A stretch of DNA of 64,000 nt from Lolium rigidum (Eukaryota; Streptophyta; Magnoliopsida; Poales; Poaceae), in contig NC_061509.1 in the NCBI RefSeq assembly GCF_022539505.1, forward strand, positions 207,538,254 to 207,602,253. Reading direction: 5' to 3'. The stretch's first letter is position 1; every line of letters begins with the position of its first letter. Both the position numbers and the translations under genes were made by a program. This document shows positions 44,560 through 55,735 of the stretch, piece after piece. The notes under the pieces are model-generated. The model was not told where the DNA came from, did not search any database, and worked only from the letters and a program-made list of their open reading frames with translations.

Positions 44560-45342
44560 TACATGTCTACCTCCCGGTGTAGAGGTGAATTTTAGGGTGC
44601 CTTCTCCCACATCTATGACTTGCTCCCAATAGTTTCGGCATGGGATCTCCGAGTGTGATTTGTCCTGTTCCTACACATTCAATAACAAGATAATCAGTGG
44701 ATACTGTTCTTCCAAGAATGGTTGTATGCACACCCTCGTCTATTCCCTTAGGAATTATAACAGAGTTATCAATAAGAGTTGTTCCTTCTCCCCCTTCAAC
44801 GAGTCCCCAAAGTGTCAAAGATTCATAAATACTCTTAGGCATAAGGCAAAATTCAGACATAATATCACAATGGGCATGAAAAGTTTCACCACCAATAACA
44901 ACTTTAATAGTAGGGTCCCATATTGAAGGTTCGGAGTTCACTAAAACTTGATCAAGACGGTTACGAACATAACTATAATTTTCTTTCAAGCAAGATGCAC
45001 TTGTCCCAAGAGTGTTTAATCTATTATAAATGCTAATAAGAGCTGAATCAAAGTTATTAGCTGAACTATGTGATGCAACCAATTTTTTATGGCATTAAAA
45101 GCTTGATCCCCATCGCAATGAAGGAAATCTCCTCCCACTATAGCATCCAAGGCATATCTATAGCGAATCATAAGCCCAAAATAAAAGTTACTAAGGAGCA
45201 AACTTAGAGTCATTTGAGGTTCAGCTTTGCGATAAGAATCAAAAATTCCGGACCAAGCATCTTTAAAACTCTCCTCATCCCCTTGTTTAAAAGTGAAGAC
45301 TAATTCCTCAGGTGAAGAAGTAACAGGTGCAGAGCTAGACAT
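44560..45342 (-). pseudogene. Short gag-protease ORF of element D
   Basis: The ATG at 45342 opens the same MSSSAPVTSSPEELVFTFKQ start as in A. The frame is shifted at a T run near 45085 (6 Ts against 7 in A) and again near 44620 by an extra T at a CTG. The protease region reads HAHCDIMSEFCLMPKSIYES, with the same altered active site as A. The shared start, length and altered site show this condensed ORF is a family trait. Confidence 0.68.
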
Positions 45343-45576
45343 GGTAACAAAAGTAAAGTGCAAGTAAAAAAAATATTGTGTTTTTAATATGGAGAACAAG
45401 ACAGTAAATAAAGTAAAACTAGCAACTAATTTTTTTGTGTTTTTGATATAGAGAGCAAACAAAGCAGTAAATAAAGTAAAACAAAGAAAGACAAAAACAA
45501 AGTAAAGAGATTGGATGTGGAAGACTCACCTTGCAGCGTGTCTTGATCTCCCCGGCAACGGCGCCAGAAATTTGCT

Positions 45577-46698
45577 TGATGCGTGTAGTTGACACGTCCG
45601 TTGGGAACCCCAAGAAGAAGGTGTGATGCGCACAGCAGCAAGTTTACCTCAGTAAGAAACCAAGGTTTATCGAACCAGTAGGAGTCAAGAAGGACGTTGA
45701 AGGTTGATGGCGGCGGAGTGTAGTGCGGCGCAACACCAGGGATTCCGGCGCCAACGTGGAACCTGCATAACACAATCAAAGTACTTTGCCCCAACGTAAC
45801 GATGAGGTTGTCAATCTCACCGACTTCTTGTAAACAAAGGATTAAATGTATTGTGTGGAAGATGATGATTGTTTGCGAAGAACATTAAAGAACAATTGCG
45901 GTAGATTGTATTTCAGATGTAAAGAATTGGACCGGGGTCCACGAGTTCACTAGTGGTGTCTCTCCCATAAGATAAACGAGATGTTGGGTGAACAAATTAC
46001 GGTTGGGCAATTGACAAATAAAGAAGGCATAACAATGCACATACATATATCATGATGAGTACTATGAGATTTAATCGGGGCATTACGACAAAGTACATAG
46101 ACCGCTATCCAGCATGCATCTATGCCTAAAAAGTCCACCTTCAGGTTATCATCCGAACCCCTTCCAGTATTAAGTTGCAAACAACAGACAATTGCATTAA
46201 GTATGGTGCGTAATATAATCAACACAAATATCCTTAGACAAAGCATCGATGTTTTATCCCTAGTGGCAACAGCACATCCACAACCTTAGAACTTTACGTC
46301 ACTTGTCCCAGATTTAATGGAGGCATGAACCCACTATCGAGCATAAATACTCCCTCTTGGAGTCACAAGTATCAACTTGGCCAGAGCCTCTACTAGCAAC
46401 GGAGAGCATGCAAGAACATAAATAACATATATGATAGATTGATAATCAACTTGACATAGTATTCAATATTCATCGGATCCCAACAAACACAACATGTAGA
46501 ATTACAAATAGATGATCTTGATCATGATAGGCAGCTCACAAGATCTAACATGATAGCACAATGAGGAGAAGACAACCATCTAGCTACTGCTATGGACCCA
46601 TAGTCCGGGGGTGGACTACTCACACATCGATCCGGAGGCAATCATGGTGATGAAGAGACCTCACGGGAGATGATTCCCCTCTCCGGCGGGGTGCGGAG
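45577..46698 (-). repeat. 5' LTR of D, incomplete
   Basis: It starts TGATGCGTGTAGTTGACACG after primer site 45550-45566 and is collinear with 40333-41450 until the N run. Confidence 0.85.
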
Positions 46699-46798
46699 NN
46701 NNNNNNNNNNNNNNNNNNNNNNNNNNNNNNNNNNNNNNNNNNNNNNNNNNNNNNNNNNNNNNNNNNNNNNNNNNNNNNNNNNNNNNNNNNNNNNNNNN
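46699..46798. other. Assembly gap (100 Ns)
   Basis: There are exactly 100 N characters, the usual placeholder for a gap of unknown size. Left of it an LTR of D is cut, right of it a CACTA end is cut, so both the remaining LTR and most of the CACTA element should lie inside. Confidence 0.98.
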
Positions 46799-47034
46799 CG
46801 GCGGTGCGGATTTGCGTTGACTCGGCCGGCGGACCCGAGATTTCGAGATGCACCACGTCCCGGCCACCATACGCGACGTTTTGGCCGCTTTCGTCGGGCT
46901 AGGTGGCCTCAAAAACGAGAAAAAAAAAGTTTTGACATGCACCACGGAGGGACCAAAAATCGTCGGCCATGGTACACCGGCAACCACGGCGCGACTTCAA
47001 CTTCGTCGGCCATGGCAACTTTTCTTGTAGTGTA
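46799..47034. mobile_element. CACTA transposon, right terminal fragment
   Basis: It ends CTTTTCTTGTAGTG at 47034; the reverse complement starts CACTACAAGAAAAG, the CACTA terminus. Sub-terminal repeats of CCATGGCCGACGA type occur twice (about 46968 and 47011). TAA follows at 47035-47037, the expected 3-bp target. It inserted in the 3' LTR of element E (intact equivalent at about 51963). No transposase is visible. Confidence 0.8.
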
Positions 47035-50000
47035 ATAAATAACTCTTTCTCATATGTGCTACATACACTCTTTTGTTGGATGATGAACACATTGCGTAGG
47101 ATTACACGAACCCTCAATTCCGGAGTTAACAAGCTCCACAATTCAATGTTCATATTTAAATAACCTTAGAGCATAATAGATCATTGCAAAATAAACCAAG
47201 AACTAACATAGCGCACACACTGTCCACATTACACTATGAAGGAGGAATAGATCACATCAATACTATCTTAATGATAATTAACTCCACAATCTACAAGAGA
47301 TCATGATCACAGCCTACGACAAGAACCACACGGTGCACACACTAGTCACCTTTACACCATGCAGGAGGAATAGACTACTTTAATAACATCACATGAGTAG
47401 CACACAACTAGTAGCGATACAAAGCTCATCATATGGATCTCAATCATGTAAAGCATCTCATGAGATCATTGTATTGAAGTACATAGGAGAGAGATTAACC
47501 ACATAGCTACCGGTACGGCCCAGAGCCTCGATGGAGAACTACTCCCTCCTCATGGGAGACAGCGAGCGTTGATGAAGATGGCGGTGGTGTTGATGGAGAA
47601 GCCTTCCGGGGCACTTCCCCGCCCGGCGGCGTGCCGGAACGAGACTCCTGTCCCCCGGATCTTGGCTTCGCGATGGCGGCGGCTGCGGAAGGTTTCTCGT
47701 ACCGTGGCTTTTCGTCTCGAGGTTTTAGGTCCGGGACCTTTATATAGGCGAAGAGGCGGCGTCGGAAGGTCGAAGGGGCGACGACACCATAGGGGGCGCG
47801 GCCGGGGCCTCGGCCGCGCCACCCTGTCGTCCGGGGCCCACGGGGCCCTCCTGCGGCGGCTCTCGGGTGTTCCGGATGCTTCCGGTGAAAATAGGAACCT
47901 GGGCGTTGATTTCGTCCAATTCGAGAATATTTCGTTACTAGGATTTACGAAACCAAAAACGCGAGCAAGCTGGCTCTTCGGCATCTTGTTAATAGGTTAG
48001 TTCCGGAAAATGCACGAATATGACATAAAGTGTGCATAAAACATGTAGATATCATCAATAATGTGGCATGGAACATAAGAAATTATCGATACGTCGGAGA
48101 CGTATCGGCATCCCCAAGCTTAGTTCTGCTCGTCCCGAGCGGAGTAAAACGATAACAAAGATAATTTCTGAAGTGACATGCCATCATAACCTTGATCATA
48201 TTATTTGTAAACATATGTAATGAATGCAGCGATCAAAACAATGGTAATGACATGAGTAAACAAGTGAATCATAAAGCAAAGACTTTTCATGAATAGTACT
48301 TAAAGACAAGCATCAATAAGTCTTGCATAAGAGTTAACTCATAAAGCAATAAATCAAAGTAAAGATATTGAAACAACACAAAGGAAGATTAAGTTTCAGC
48401 GGTTGCTTTCAACTTATAACATGTATATCTCATGGATAATTGTCAACATAGAGTAATATAACAAGTGCAATATGCAAGTATGTAGGAATCAATGCACAGT
48501 TCACACAAGTGTTTGCTTCTTGAGGTGGAGAGAGATAGGTGAACTGACTCGACATAAAAGTAAAAGAATGGTCCTTCAAAGAGGAAAGCATCGATTGCTA
48601 TATTTGTGCTAGAGCTTTTATTTTGAAAACATGAAACAATTTTGTCAACGGTAGTAATAAAGCATATGAGTTATGAAAATTATATCTTACAAGTTGCAAG
48701 TCTCATGCATAGTATACTAATAGTGCCCGCACCTTGTCCTAATTAGCTAGGACTACCGGATCATTGCAATACACATGTTTTAACCAAGTGTCACAATGGG
48801 GTACCTCCATGCCGCCTGTACAAAGGTCTAAGGAGAAAGCTCGCATTTTGGATTTCTCGCTTTTGATTATTCTCAACTTAGACATCCATACTGGGACAAC
48901 ATGGACAACGGATAATGGACTCCTCTTTAATGCATAAGCATGTGGCAACAATTAGTGTTCTCATATGAGATTGAGGATATATGTCCAAAACTGAAACTTC
49001 CACCATGAATCATGGCTTTAGTTAGCGGCCCAATGTTCTTCTCTAACAATATGCATGCTCCAACCATTAAGGTGGTAGATCTCTCTTACTTCAGACAAGA
49101 CGGACATGCATAGCAACTCACATGATATTCAACAAAGAATAGTTGATGGCGTCCCCAGAAGCATGGTTATCGCACAGCAAGCAACTTAACAAGAGATAAA
49201 GTGCATAAGTACATATTCAATACCACAATAGTTTTTAAGCTATTTGTCCCATGAGCTATATATTGCAAAGGTGAATGATGGAATTTTAAAGGTAGCACTC
49301 AAGCAATTTACTTTGGAATGGCGGAGAAATACCATGTAGTAGGTAGGTATGGTGGACACAAATGGCATAGTGGTTGGCTCAAGTATTTTGGATGCATGAG
49401 AAGTATTCCCTCTCGATACAAGGTTTAGGCTAGCAAGGTTATTTGAAACAAACACAAGGATGAACCGGTGCAGCAAAACTCACATAAAAGACATATTGTA
49501 AACATTATAAGACTCTACACCGTCTTCCTTGTTGTTCAAAACTCAATACTAGATATTATCTAGACTCTAGAGAAACCAAATATGCAAACCAAATTAGCAA
49601 GCTCTAAGTGTTTCTTCATTAATAGGTGGAAAGTATATGATGCAAGAGCTTAAACATGAGCACAACAATTGCCAAGTATCACATTATCCAAGACATTTTA
49701 TCAATTACTACATGTAGCATTTTCCGTTTCCAACCATATAAAAATGAACGAAGCGAGTTTTAACCTTCGCCATGAACACTAAAAGATAAAGCGAAGAACA
49801 CATGTGTTCATATGAACCAGCGGAGCGTGTCTCTCTCCCACACAAGCATTTATTCAAACAAAAACAAAAACAAAAACAAACAGACGCTCCAAGTAAAGTA
49901 CATAAGATGTGGCCGAATAAAAATATAGTTTCAAGAGAAGGAACCTGATAATTTGTCGATGAAGAAGGGGATGCCTTGGACATCCCCAAGCTTAGACGCT

Positions 50001-50680
50001 TGAGTCTTCTTAGAATATGCAGGGGTGAACCACCGGGGCATCCCCAAGCTTAGAGCTTTCACTCTTCTTGATCATAGTATATCATCCTCCTCTCTTGACC
50101 CTTGAAAACTTCCTCCACACCAAACTCGAAACAACTCATTAGAGGGTTAGTGGACAATTAAAAATTCACATGTTCAGAGGTGACACAATCATTCTTAACA
50201 CTTCGGACATTGCTCAAAGCTACTTGGAAGGTAATGGAACAAAGAAATCCACCCAACACAGCGAAAGAAGCAATGCGAAATAAAAGGCATAATCTGTCAA
50301 AACAGAACGGTCCGTAAAGACGAATTTTAAAAGGGCACCGAGACTTGCTCAAATGAAAATGCTCAAATTGAATGAAAGTTGCGTACATATCCGAGGATCA
50401 CTCACGTAAATTGGCTTAATTTTGTGAGTTACCTACAGAGAATTAGGCCCAGATTCGTGACGAGCAAAGAAATGCGTTTCACGCGCGGTAATCCAAATCT
50501 AGTATCAACCTTGCTATCAAAGACTTTACTTGGCACAACAAAACACAAAACTAAGATAAGGAGAGGTTGCTACAGTAGTAAACAACTTCCAAGATACAAA
50601 TATAAAACAAAGTACTGTATCAAAATAACACATGGGTTATCTCCCAAGAAGTTCTTTTCTTTATAGCCATTAAGATGGGC

Positions 50681-51427
50681 TCAGCAGTTTTTATGATGTA
50701 CTCGCAAGAAATAGTATTTGAAGCAAAAGAGAGCATCAAGAAGCAAATTCAAAACACATTTAAGTCTAACATGCTTCCTATGCATAGGAATCTTGTAAAT
50801 AAACAAGTTCATGAAGAGCAAAGTAACAAGCATAGGAAGATAAAACAAGTGTAGCTTCAAAAATTTCAGCACATAGAGAGGCATTTTAGTAACATGAAAA
50901 TTTCTACAACCATATTTTCCTCTCTCATAATAACTTTCAGTAGCAACATGAGCAAACTCAACAATATAACTATCACATAAAGCATTCTTATCATGAGTCT
51001 CATGCATAAAATTATTACTCTCCACATAAGCATAATCAATTTTATTAGTTATAGTGGGAGCAAATTCAACAAAGTAGCTATCATTATTATTCTCATCAAG
51101 TGTAGGAGGCATAGTATAATCACAACAAAATTTACTCTCCATAGTAGGTGGCACCAAAAGACCACTATCATTATAATCAGCATAAATAGGAGGCAAAGTA
51201 TCATCAAAGAAAATTTTCTCCTCAATGCTTGGGGGACTAAAAAGATCATGAAAACCAGCTTCCCCAATCTTAGAACTTTCTATATCATTATCAACAATGG
51301 TGTTCAAAGCGTTCATACTAATATTACTACCGGCATGCAAATAAGATTTCATAGGTTTTTTAATTTTCGCATCAAACAATCCATGTTTTAAATCAGGAAA
51401 TAGAATAAGCAGCTCATTCTTGTCCAT
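50681..51427 (-). CDS. Element E ORF, 248 aa, unknown function
   Basis: This intact frame is the first ORF after the primer site, where gag normally lies. It opens MDKNELLILFPDLKHGLFDA, has an acidic, Asn/Asp-rich middle with repeated short blocks (FFDDTLPPIYADYND, CCDYTMPPTLDENNN), then a basic part (YYERGKYGCRNFHVTK). One hydrophobic segment, LHLFYLPMLVTLLFMNLFIY, could span a membrane, and the tail is Lys/Cys-rich. No gag, zinc-knuckle or protease motif is seen. I recall similar proteins as frequent unannotated products in wheat and barley, with the HRK..RLKCV..LLLDALFCFKYY end conserved. Its role in transposition is unknown. An intact length in an otherwise decayed area suggests recent activity or selection in the source copy. 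Confidence 0.6.
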   Translation of the reverse strand: MDKNELLILFPDLKHGLFDAKIKKPMKSYLHAGSNISMNALNTIVDNDIESSKIGEAGFHDLFSPPSIEEKIFFDDTLPPIYADYNDSGLLVPPTMESKFCCDYTMPPTLDENNNDSYFVEFAPTITNKIDYAYVESNNFMHETHDKNALCDSYIVEFAHVATESYYERGKYGCRNFHVTKMPLYVLKFLKLHLFYLPMLVTLLFMNLFIYKIPMHRKHVRLKCVLNLLLDALFCFKYYFLRVHHKNC

Positions 51428-51587
51428 TATGCCAAACTAGTGTAAACAAGAAACAAAAAGATGCAATTGCAGGATCTAAAGGAAATAGCTTCGAGTACTT
51501 ACAACGGCGAAAATAGCTTAGTAGCCGAGATCCGGAGTGTGAGTACCTTTTACCTTTCCTCCCGGCAACGGCGCCAGGAAAATAGCT

Positions 51588-53037
51588 TGATGTCTACGGG
51601 AGCTTCTATTCTTGTAGACAATGTTGGGCCTCCGAGAGCGAGAGGTTTGTAGAACAGCTGACAAGTTTCCCTTAAGTGGATCACCCAAGGTTTATCGAAC
51701 TCGGGGAGGAAGAGGTCAAAGATATCCCTCTCATGCAACCACTGCAACCACAAAGCAAGAAGTCTCTTGTGTCCCCAACACACCTAATAGGTGCACTAGT
51801 TCGGCGAAGAGATAGTGAAATACAGGTGGTATAAATAAGTATGAGCAGTGGCAACGCAGCAGTAGTAACGCATTAAAACAGTAAACAAGCAGCGATAGTA
51901 GTATTTAGGAACAAGGCCTAGGGATTACACTTTCACTAGTGGACACTCTCAACATTGATCGCATAATAAATAATTCTTTCTCATATGTGCTACATACACT
52001 CTTTTGTTGGATGATGAACACATTGCGTAGGATTACACGAACCCTCAATGCCGGAGTTAACAAGCTCCACAATTCAATGTTCATATTTAAATAACCTTAG
52101 AGCATAATAGATCATTGCAAAATAAACCAAGAACTAACATAGCGCACACACTGTCCACATTACACTATGAAGGAGGAATATATCACATCAATACTATCAT
52201 AATGATAATTAACTCTACAATCTACAAGAGATCATGATCATAGCCTACGACAAGAACCACACGGTGCACACACTAGTCACCTTTACACCATGCAAGAGGA
52301 ATAGACTACTTTAATAACATCACATGAGTAGCACACAACTAGTAGCGATACAAAGCTCATCATATGGATCTCAATCATGTAAAGCAGCTCATGAGATCAT
52401 TGTATTGAAGTACATAGGAGAGAGATTAACCACATAGCTACCGGTACAGCCCCGAGCCTCGATGGAGAACTACTCCCTCCTCATGGGAGACAGCGGCGTT
52501 GATGAAGATGGCGGTGGTGTTGATGGAGAAGCCTTCCGGGGCACTTCCCCGCCCGGCAGCGTGCCGGAACGAGACTCCTGTCCCCGGATCTTGGCTTCGC
52601 GATGGCGGCGGCTCTGGAAGGTTTCTCGTACCGTGGCTTTTTCGTCCCGAGGTTTTAGGTCTGGGACCTTTATATAGGCGAAGAGGCGGCGTCAGAAGGT
52701 CGAAGGGGCGACGACACCATAGGGGGGCGCGGCCCTGGCCCTAGCCGCGCCACCCTGTCGTCTGGGGCCCACAGGGCCCTCCTCTGGCGGCTCTCGGGTG
52801 TTCTGGATGCTTCCGGTGAAAATAGGAACCTGGGCGTTGATTTCGTCCAATTCCGAGAATATTTCGTTACTAGGATTTACGAAACCAAAAACAGACAAGT
52901 CGGCTCTTCGGCATCTTGTTAATAGGTTAGTTCCGGAAAATGCACGAATATGACATAAAGTGTGCATAAAACATGTAGATATCATCAATAATGTGGCATG
53001 GAACATAAGAAATTATCGATACGTCGGAGACGTATCG
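51588..53037 (-). repeat. 5' LTR of E
   Basis: It is about 1450 bp, TGATGTCTACGGGAGCTTC to GGAGACGTATCG. The sense TATA box is at 52676-52669. Its differences from the 3' LTR (47035-48107) again cluster at CAG/CTG. Confidence 0.85.
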
Positions 53038-55219
53038 AGCCATTCTTTTACCTTTTATGTTGAGTCGGTTCACCTATCTCTCTCCACCTCAAGAAGCAAA
53101 CACTTGTGTGAAGCTCGTGCATTGATTCCTACATACTTGCATATTGCATTTGTTATATTACTCTATGTTGACAATTATCCATGAGACATACATGTTACAA
53201 GTTGAAAGCAACCGCTGAAACTCAATCTTCCTTTGTGTTGCTTCAATACCTTTACTATGAATTTATTGCTTTATGAGTTACCTCTTATGCAAGACTTATT
53301 GATGCTTGTCTTGAAGGTACTATTCATGAAAAGTCTTTGCTTTATGATTCAGTTGTTTACTCATGTCATTACCATTGTTTTGATCGCTGCATTCATTACA
53401 TATGTTTACAATAGTATGATCAAGGTTATGATGGCATGTCACTCCAGAAATTATCTTTGTTATCGTTTACCTGCTCGGGACGAGCATGAACTAAGCTTGG
53501 GGATGCTGATACGTCTCCGACGTATCGATAATTTCTTATGTTCCATGCCACATTATTGATGATATCTACATGTTTTATGCATACTTTATGTCATTATTAT
53601 GCGTTTTCCGGAACTAACCTATTGACGAGATGCCGAAGTGCTAGTTCCTGTTTTCTGCTGTTTTTGGTTTCAGAAATACTAGTAAGGAAATATTCTCGGA
53701 ATTGGACGAAATCAACGCCCAGGGTCCTATTTTTACACGAAGCTTCCAGAAGAACGGAGGGGAGACGAAGTGGGGCCACGAGGTGGCCAGACACTAGGGC
53801 GGCGCGGCCTAGGCCTTGGCCGCGCCGGCCTGCTGTGTGGGGCCCTCGTGTGCCCCCCTAACCTGCCCTTCCGCCTACTTAAAGCCTCCGTCGCGAAAAC
53901 CCTACCACGTTCGACGAAACCAGAGAAAACCTTCCAGAGCCGCCACCATCGCGAAGCCAAGATCTGGGGGACAAGAGTCTCTGTTCCGGCACGCCGCCGG
54001 ACGGGAAGTGCCCCGGAAGGCTTCTCCATCGACATCACCACCATCTCCATCAACGCTGCTGTCTCCCATGAGGAGGAGTAGTTCTCCATCGAGGCTCTGA
54101 GGTCGTACTCGGTAGCTATGTGGTTCATCTCTCTCCTATGTACTTCAATACAGTAATCTCATGAGCTTCCCTACATGATTGAGATTCATATGATGATGCT
54201 TGTAATCTAGATGTCATTGTGCTAGTCAAGTGGGTTTTACTTATGTGATCTCCGGAGACTCCTTGTCCCACGTGTGTAAAGGTGACAGTGTGTGCACCGT
54301 GTGGGTCTCTTAGGCTATATTTCACGAATACTTATTCACTCGTTATGAATGGCATAGTGAAGTGCTTATTTATATCTCTTTATGATTGCAATGTGTTTTG
54401 TATCACAATTTATCCGTGTGCTACTCTAGTGATGTTATTAAAGTAGTTTATTCCTCCCGCACGGTGTAATGGTGACGGTGTGTGCATCGTGTAGTACTTG
54501 GCGTAGGTTATGATTGTGATCTCTTGTAGATTATGAAGTTAACTATTGCTATGATAGTATTGATGTGATCTATTCCTCCTTTCGTAGTGTGAAGGTGACG
54601 AGTGTGCATGCTATGTTAGTACTTGGTTTGGTTATGTTGATCTGTTATGCACTCTAAGGTTATTTAAATATGAACATTGAATATTGTGGAGCTTGTTAAC
54701 TCCGGCATTGAGGGTTCGTGTAATCCTACACGGTTAGTGGTGTTCATCATCCAACAAAAGGGTGTAGAGTCTAGCATCTATCTATTTATTCTCGTTATGT
54801 GATCAATGTTGAGAGTGTCCACTAGTGAAAGTATGATCCCTAGGCCTTGTTCCTAAATATCGCTATCGCTGCTTGTTTACTCGTTTTACTGCATCTTTAC
54901 TTCCCGCAATATTACTACCATCAACTGCACGCCAGCAAGCACTTTTCTGGCGCCGTTGCTACTGCTCGCATTTATTCATACCACCTATATTTCACTATCT
55001 CTTCGCCGAACTAGTGCACCTATTAGGTGTGTTGGGGACACAAGAGACTTCTTGCTTTGTGGTTGCAGGGTTGCATGAGAGGGATATCTTTGACCTCTTC
55101 CTCCCTGAGTTCGATAAACCTTGGGTGATCCACTTAAGGGAAACTTGCTGCTGTTCTACAAACCTCTGCTCTTGGAGGTCCAACACTTTCTACAAAAATA
55201 GAAGCTCCCGTAGACATCA
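53038..55219 (+). mobile_element. Fragment F: inverted E-type interior end plus 3' LTR
   Basis: A plus-orientation E-like interior (53038-53506) ends with the PPT AACTAAGCTTGGGGATGC, followed by an LTR from 53507 (TGATACGTCTCCGACG) to 55219 (CTCCCGTAGACATCA), 1713 bp. It is homologous to the E LTR but about 260 bp longer, and contains an internal primer-site-like stretch at 54946-54959. It abuts E head to head at 53037, so its 5' part was lost there. GCGTC follows at 55220. Confidence 0.75.
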
Positions 55220-55735
55220 GCGTCGCGGCGGCGTCGCGGGAGCTGCAACCTCTCCTCAGCCCGAAGGACGTGCGGATTCCTGTGTTTGCTACAAACGGAT
55301 AAGTTTTTGCTACAAGTGTTTGCATGGTAGCAAAAGCGGGAGAAGGTACCGTTTCGTAAATCCAACGGCTGTTAAAGGCTGCATCGTACGGCTGCCGATC
55401 CGGGGGATCTGAAATCAGATCCCCCGGAGGACGCTCAGCGCGCTTTCCGCGCAGATTCCACAACTGAGCTGCACACTCACGTGGAATTCATTTTCGAAAT
55501 AATCAAGGCAATCCGCTGGAGAGTGTGTAAAGGAGAAGCCATATAGTCTCCCCCTAGATGTGTGCACATTTAAAGTTTGCATTTAATCAGGCCGCGCATT
55601 TGTTAGCTAAATCTAGTTTGTATGTAGACTCTAGTTGTGTTTTTCTTTCTGTTCCGGATTTCATCCGGGGAGCATTTTGTATTGATGTGTTATAATCAAT
55701 AAAGCGGTGTTTCCTGTCAAAAAAAAAACACCCCC
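55220..55735 (+). repeat. Composite debris: palindrome, TPP2-leader duplicate and LINE-like tail
   Basis: 55220-55395 is unclassified (TTTGCTACAAACGG-type sequence). A perfect 13-bp inverted repeat with a 2-base centre is at 55400-55427. 55437-55548 is similar to 58027-58139 just upstream of the TPP2 start. 55690-55732 ends with TCAATAAAGCGGTGTTTCC and an A run, like the 3' end of a LINE or other retroposed RNA. Confidence 0.5.

Larger units (their letters stand above)
42265..46698 (-). mobile_element. Element D: A-type Gypsy, 3' end truncated, 5' LTR runs into gap
   Basis: The A-type interior begins abruptly at about 42265 (equivalent to about 28110 in A). It runs through the hairpin/PPT-like module (about 43757-43840), the short gag-protease frame (45342 to about 44560) and the primer site (45566-45550) to the 5' LTR at 45577, which is lost in the N run at 46699. 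About 480 bases of that LTR are missing. Confidence 0.8.
47035..53037 (-). mobile_element. Gypsy-type element E (non-autonomous) with single ORF
   Basis: The 3' LTR (47035-48107, first 375 bases lost to the CACTA/gap) is followed by a 3.5 kb interior and a full 5' LTR (51588-53037). The primer-site core cccggcaacggcgcca is at 51561-51576. The interior 48108-50680 is non-coding, with the same hairpin/PPT module as A, B and D at about 49967-50053. One ORF (51427-50681) is present. Sense TATA boxes TATATAAA lie at 47746-47739 and 52676-52669. Both LTRs end CGTATCG rather than CGTATCA on the plus strand. Confidence 0.8.

Noticed and set aside
46620..47035. Open frames reading through the N run
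   Set aside because: They are translations across unknown bases and have no support.
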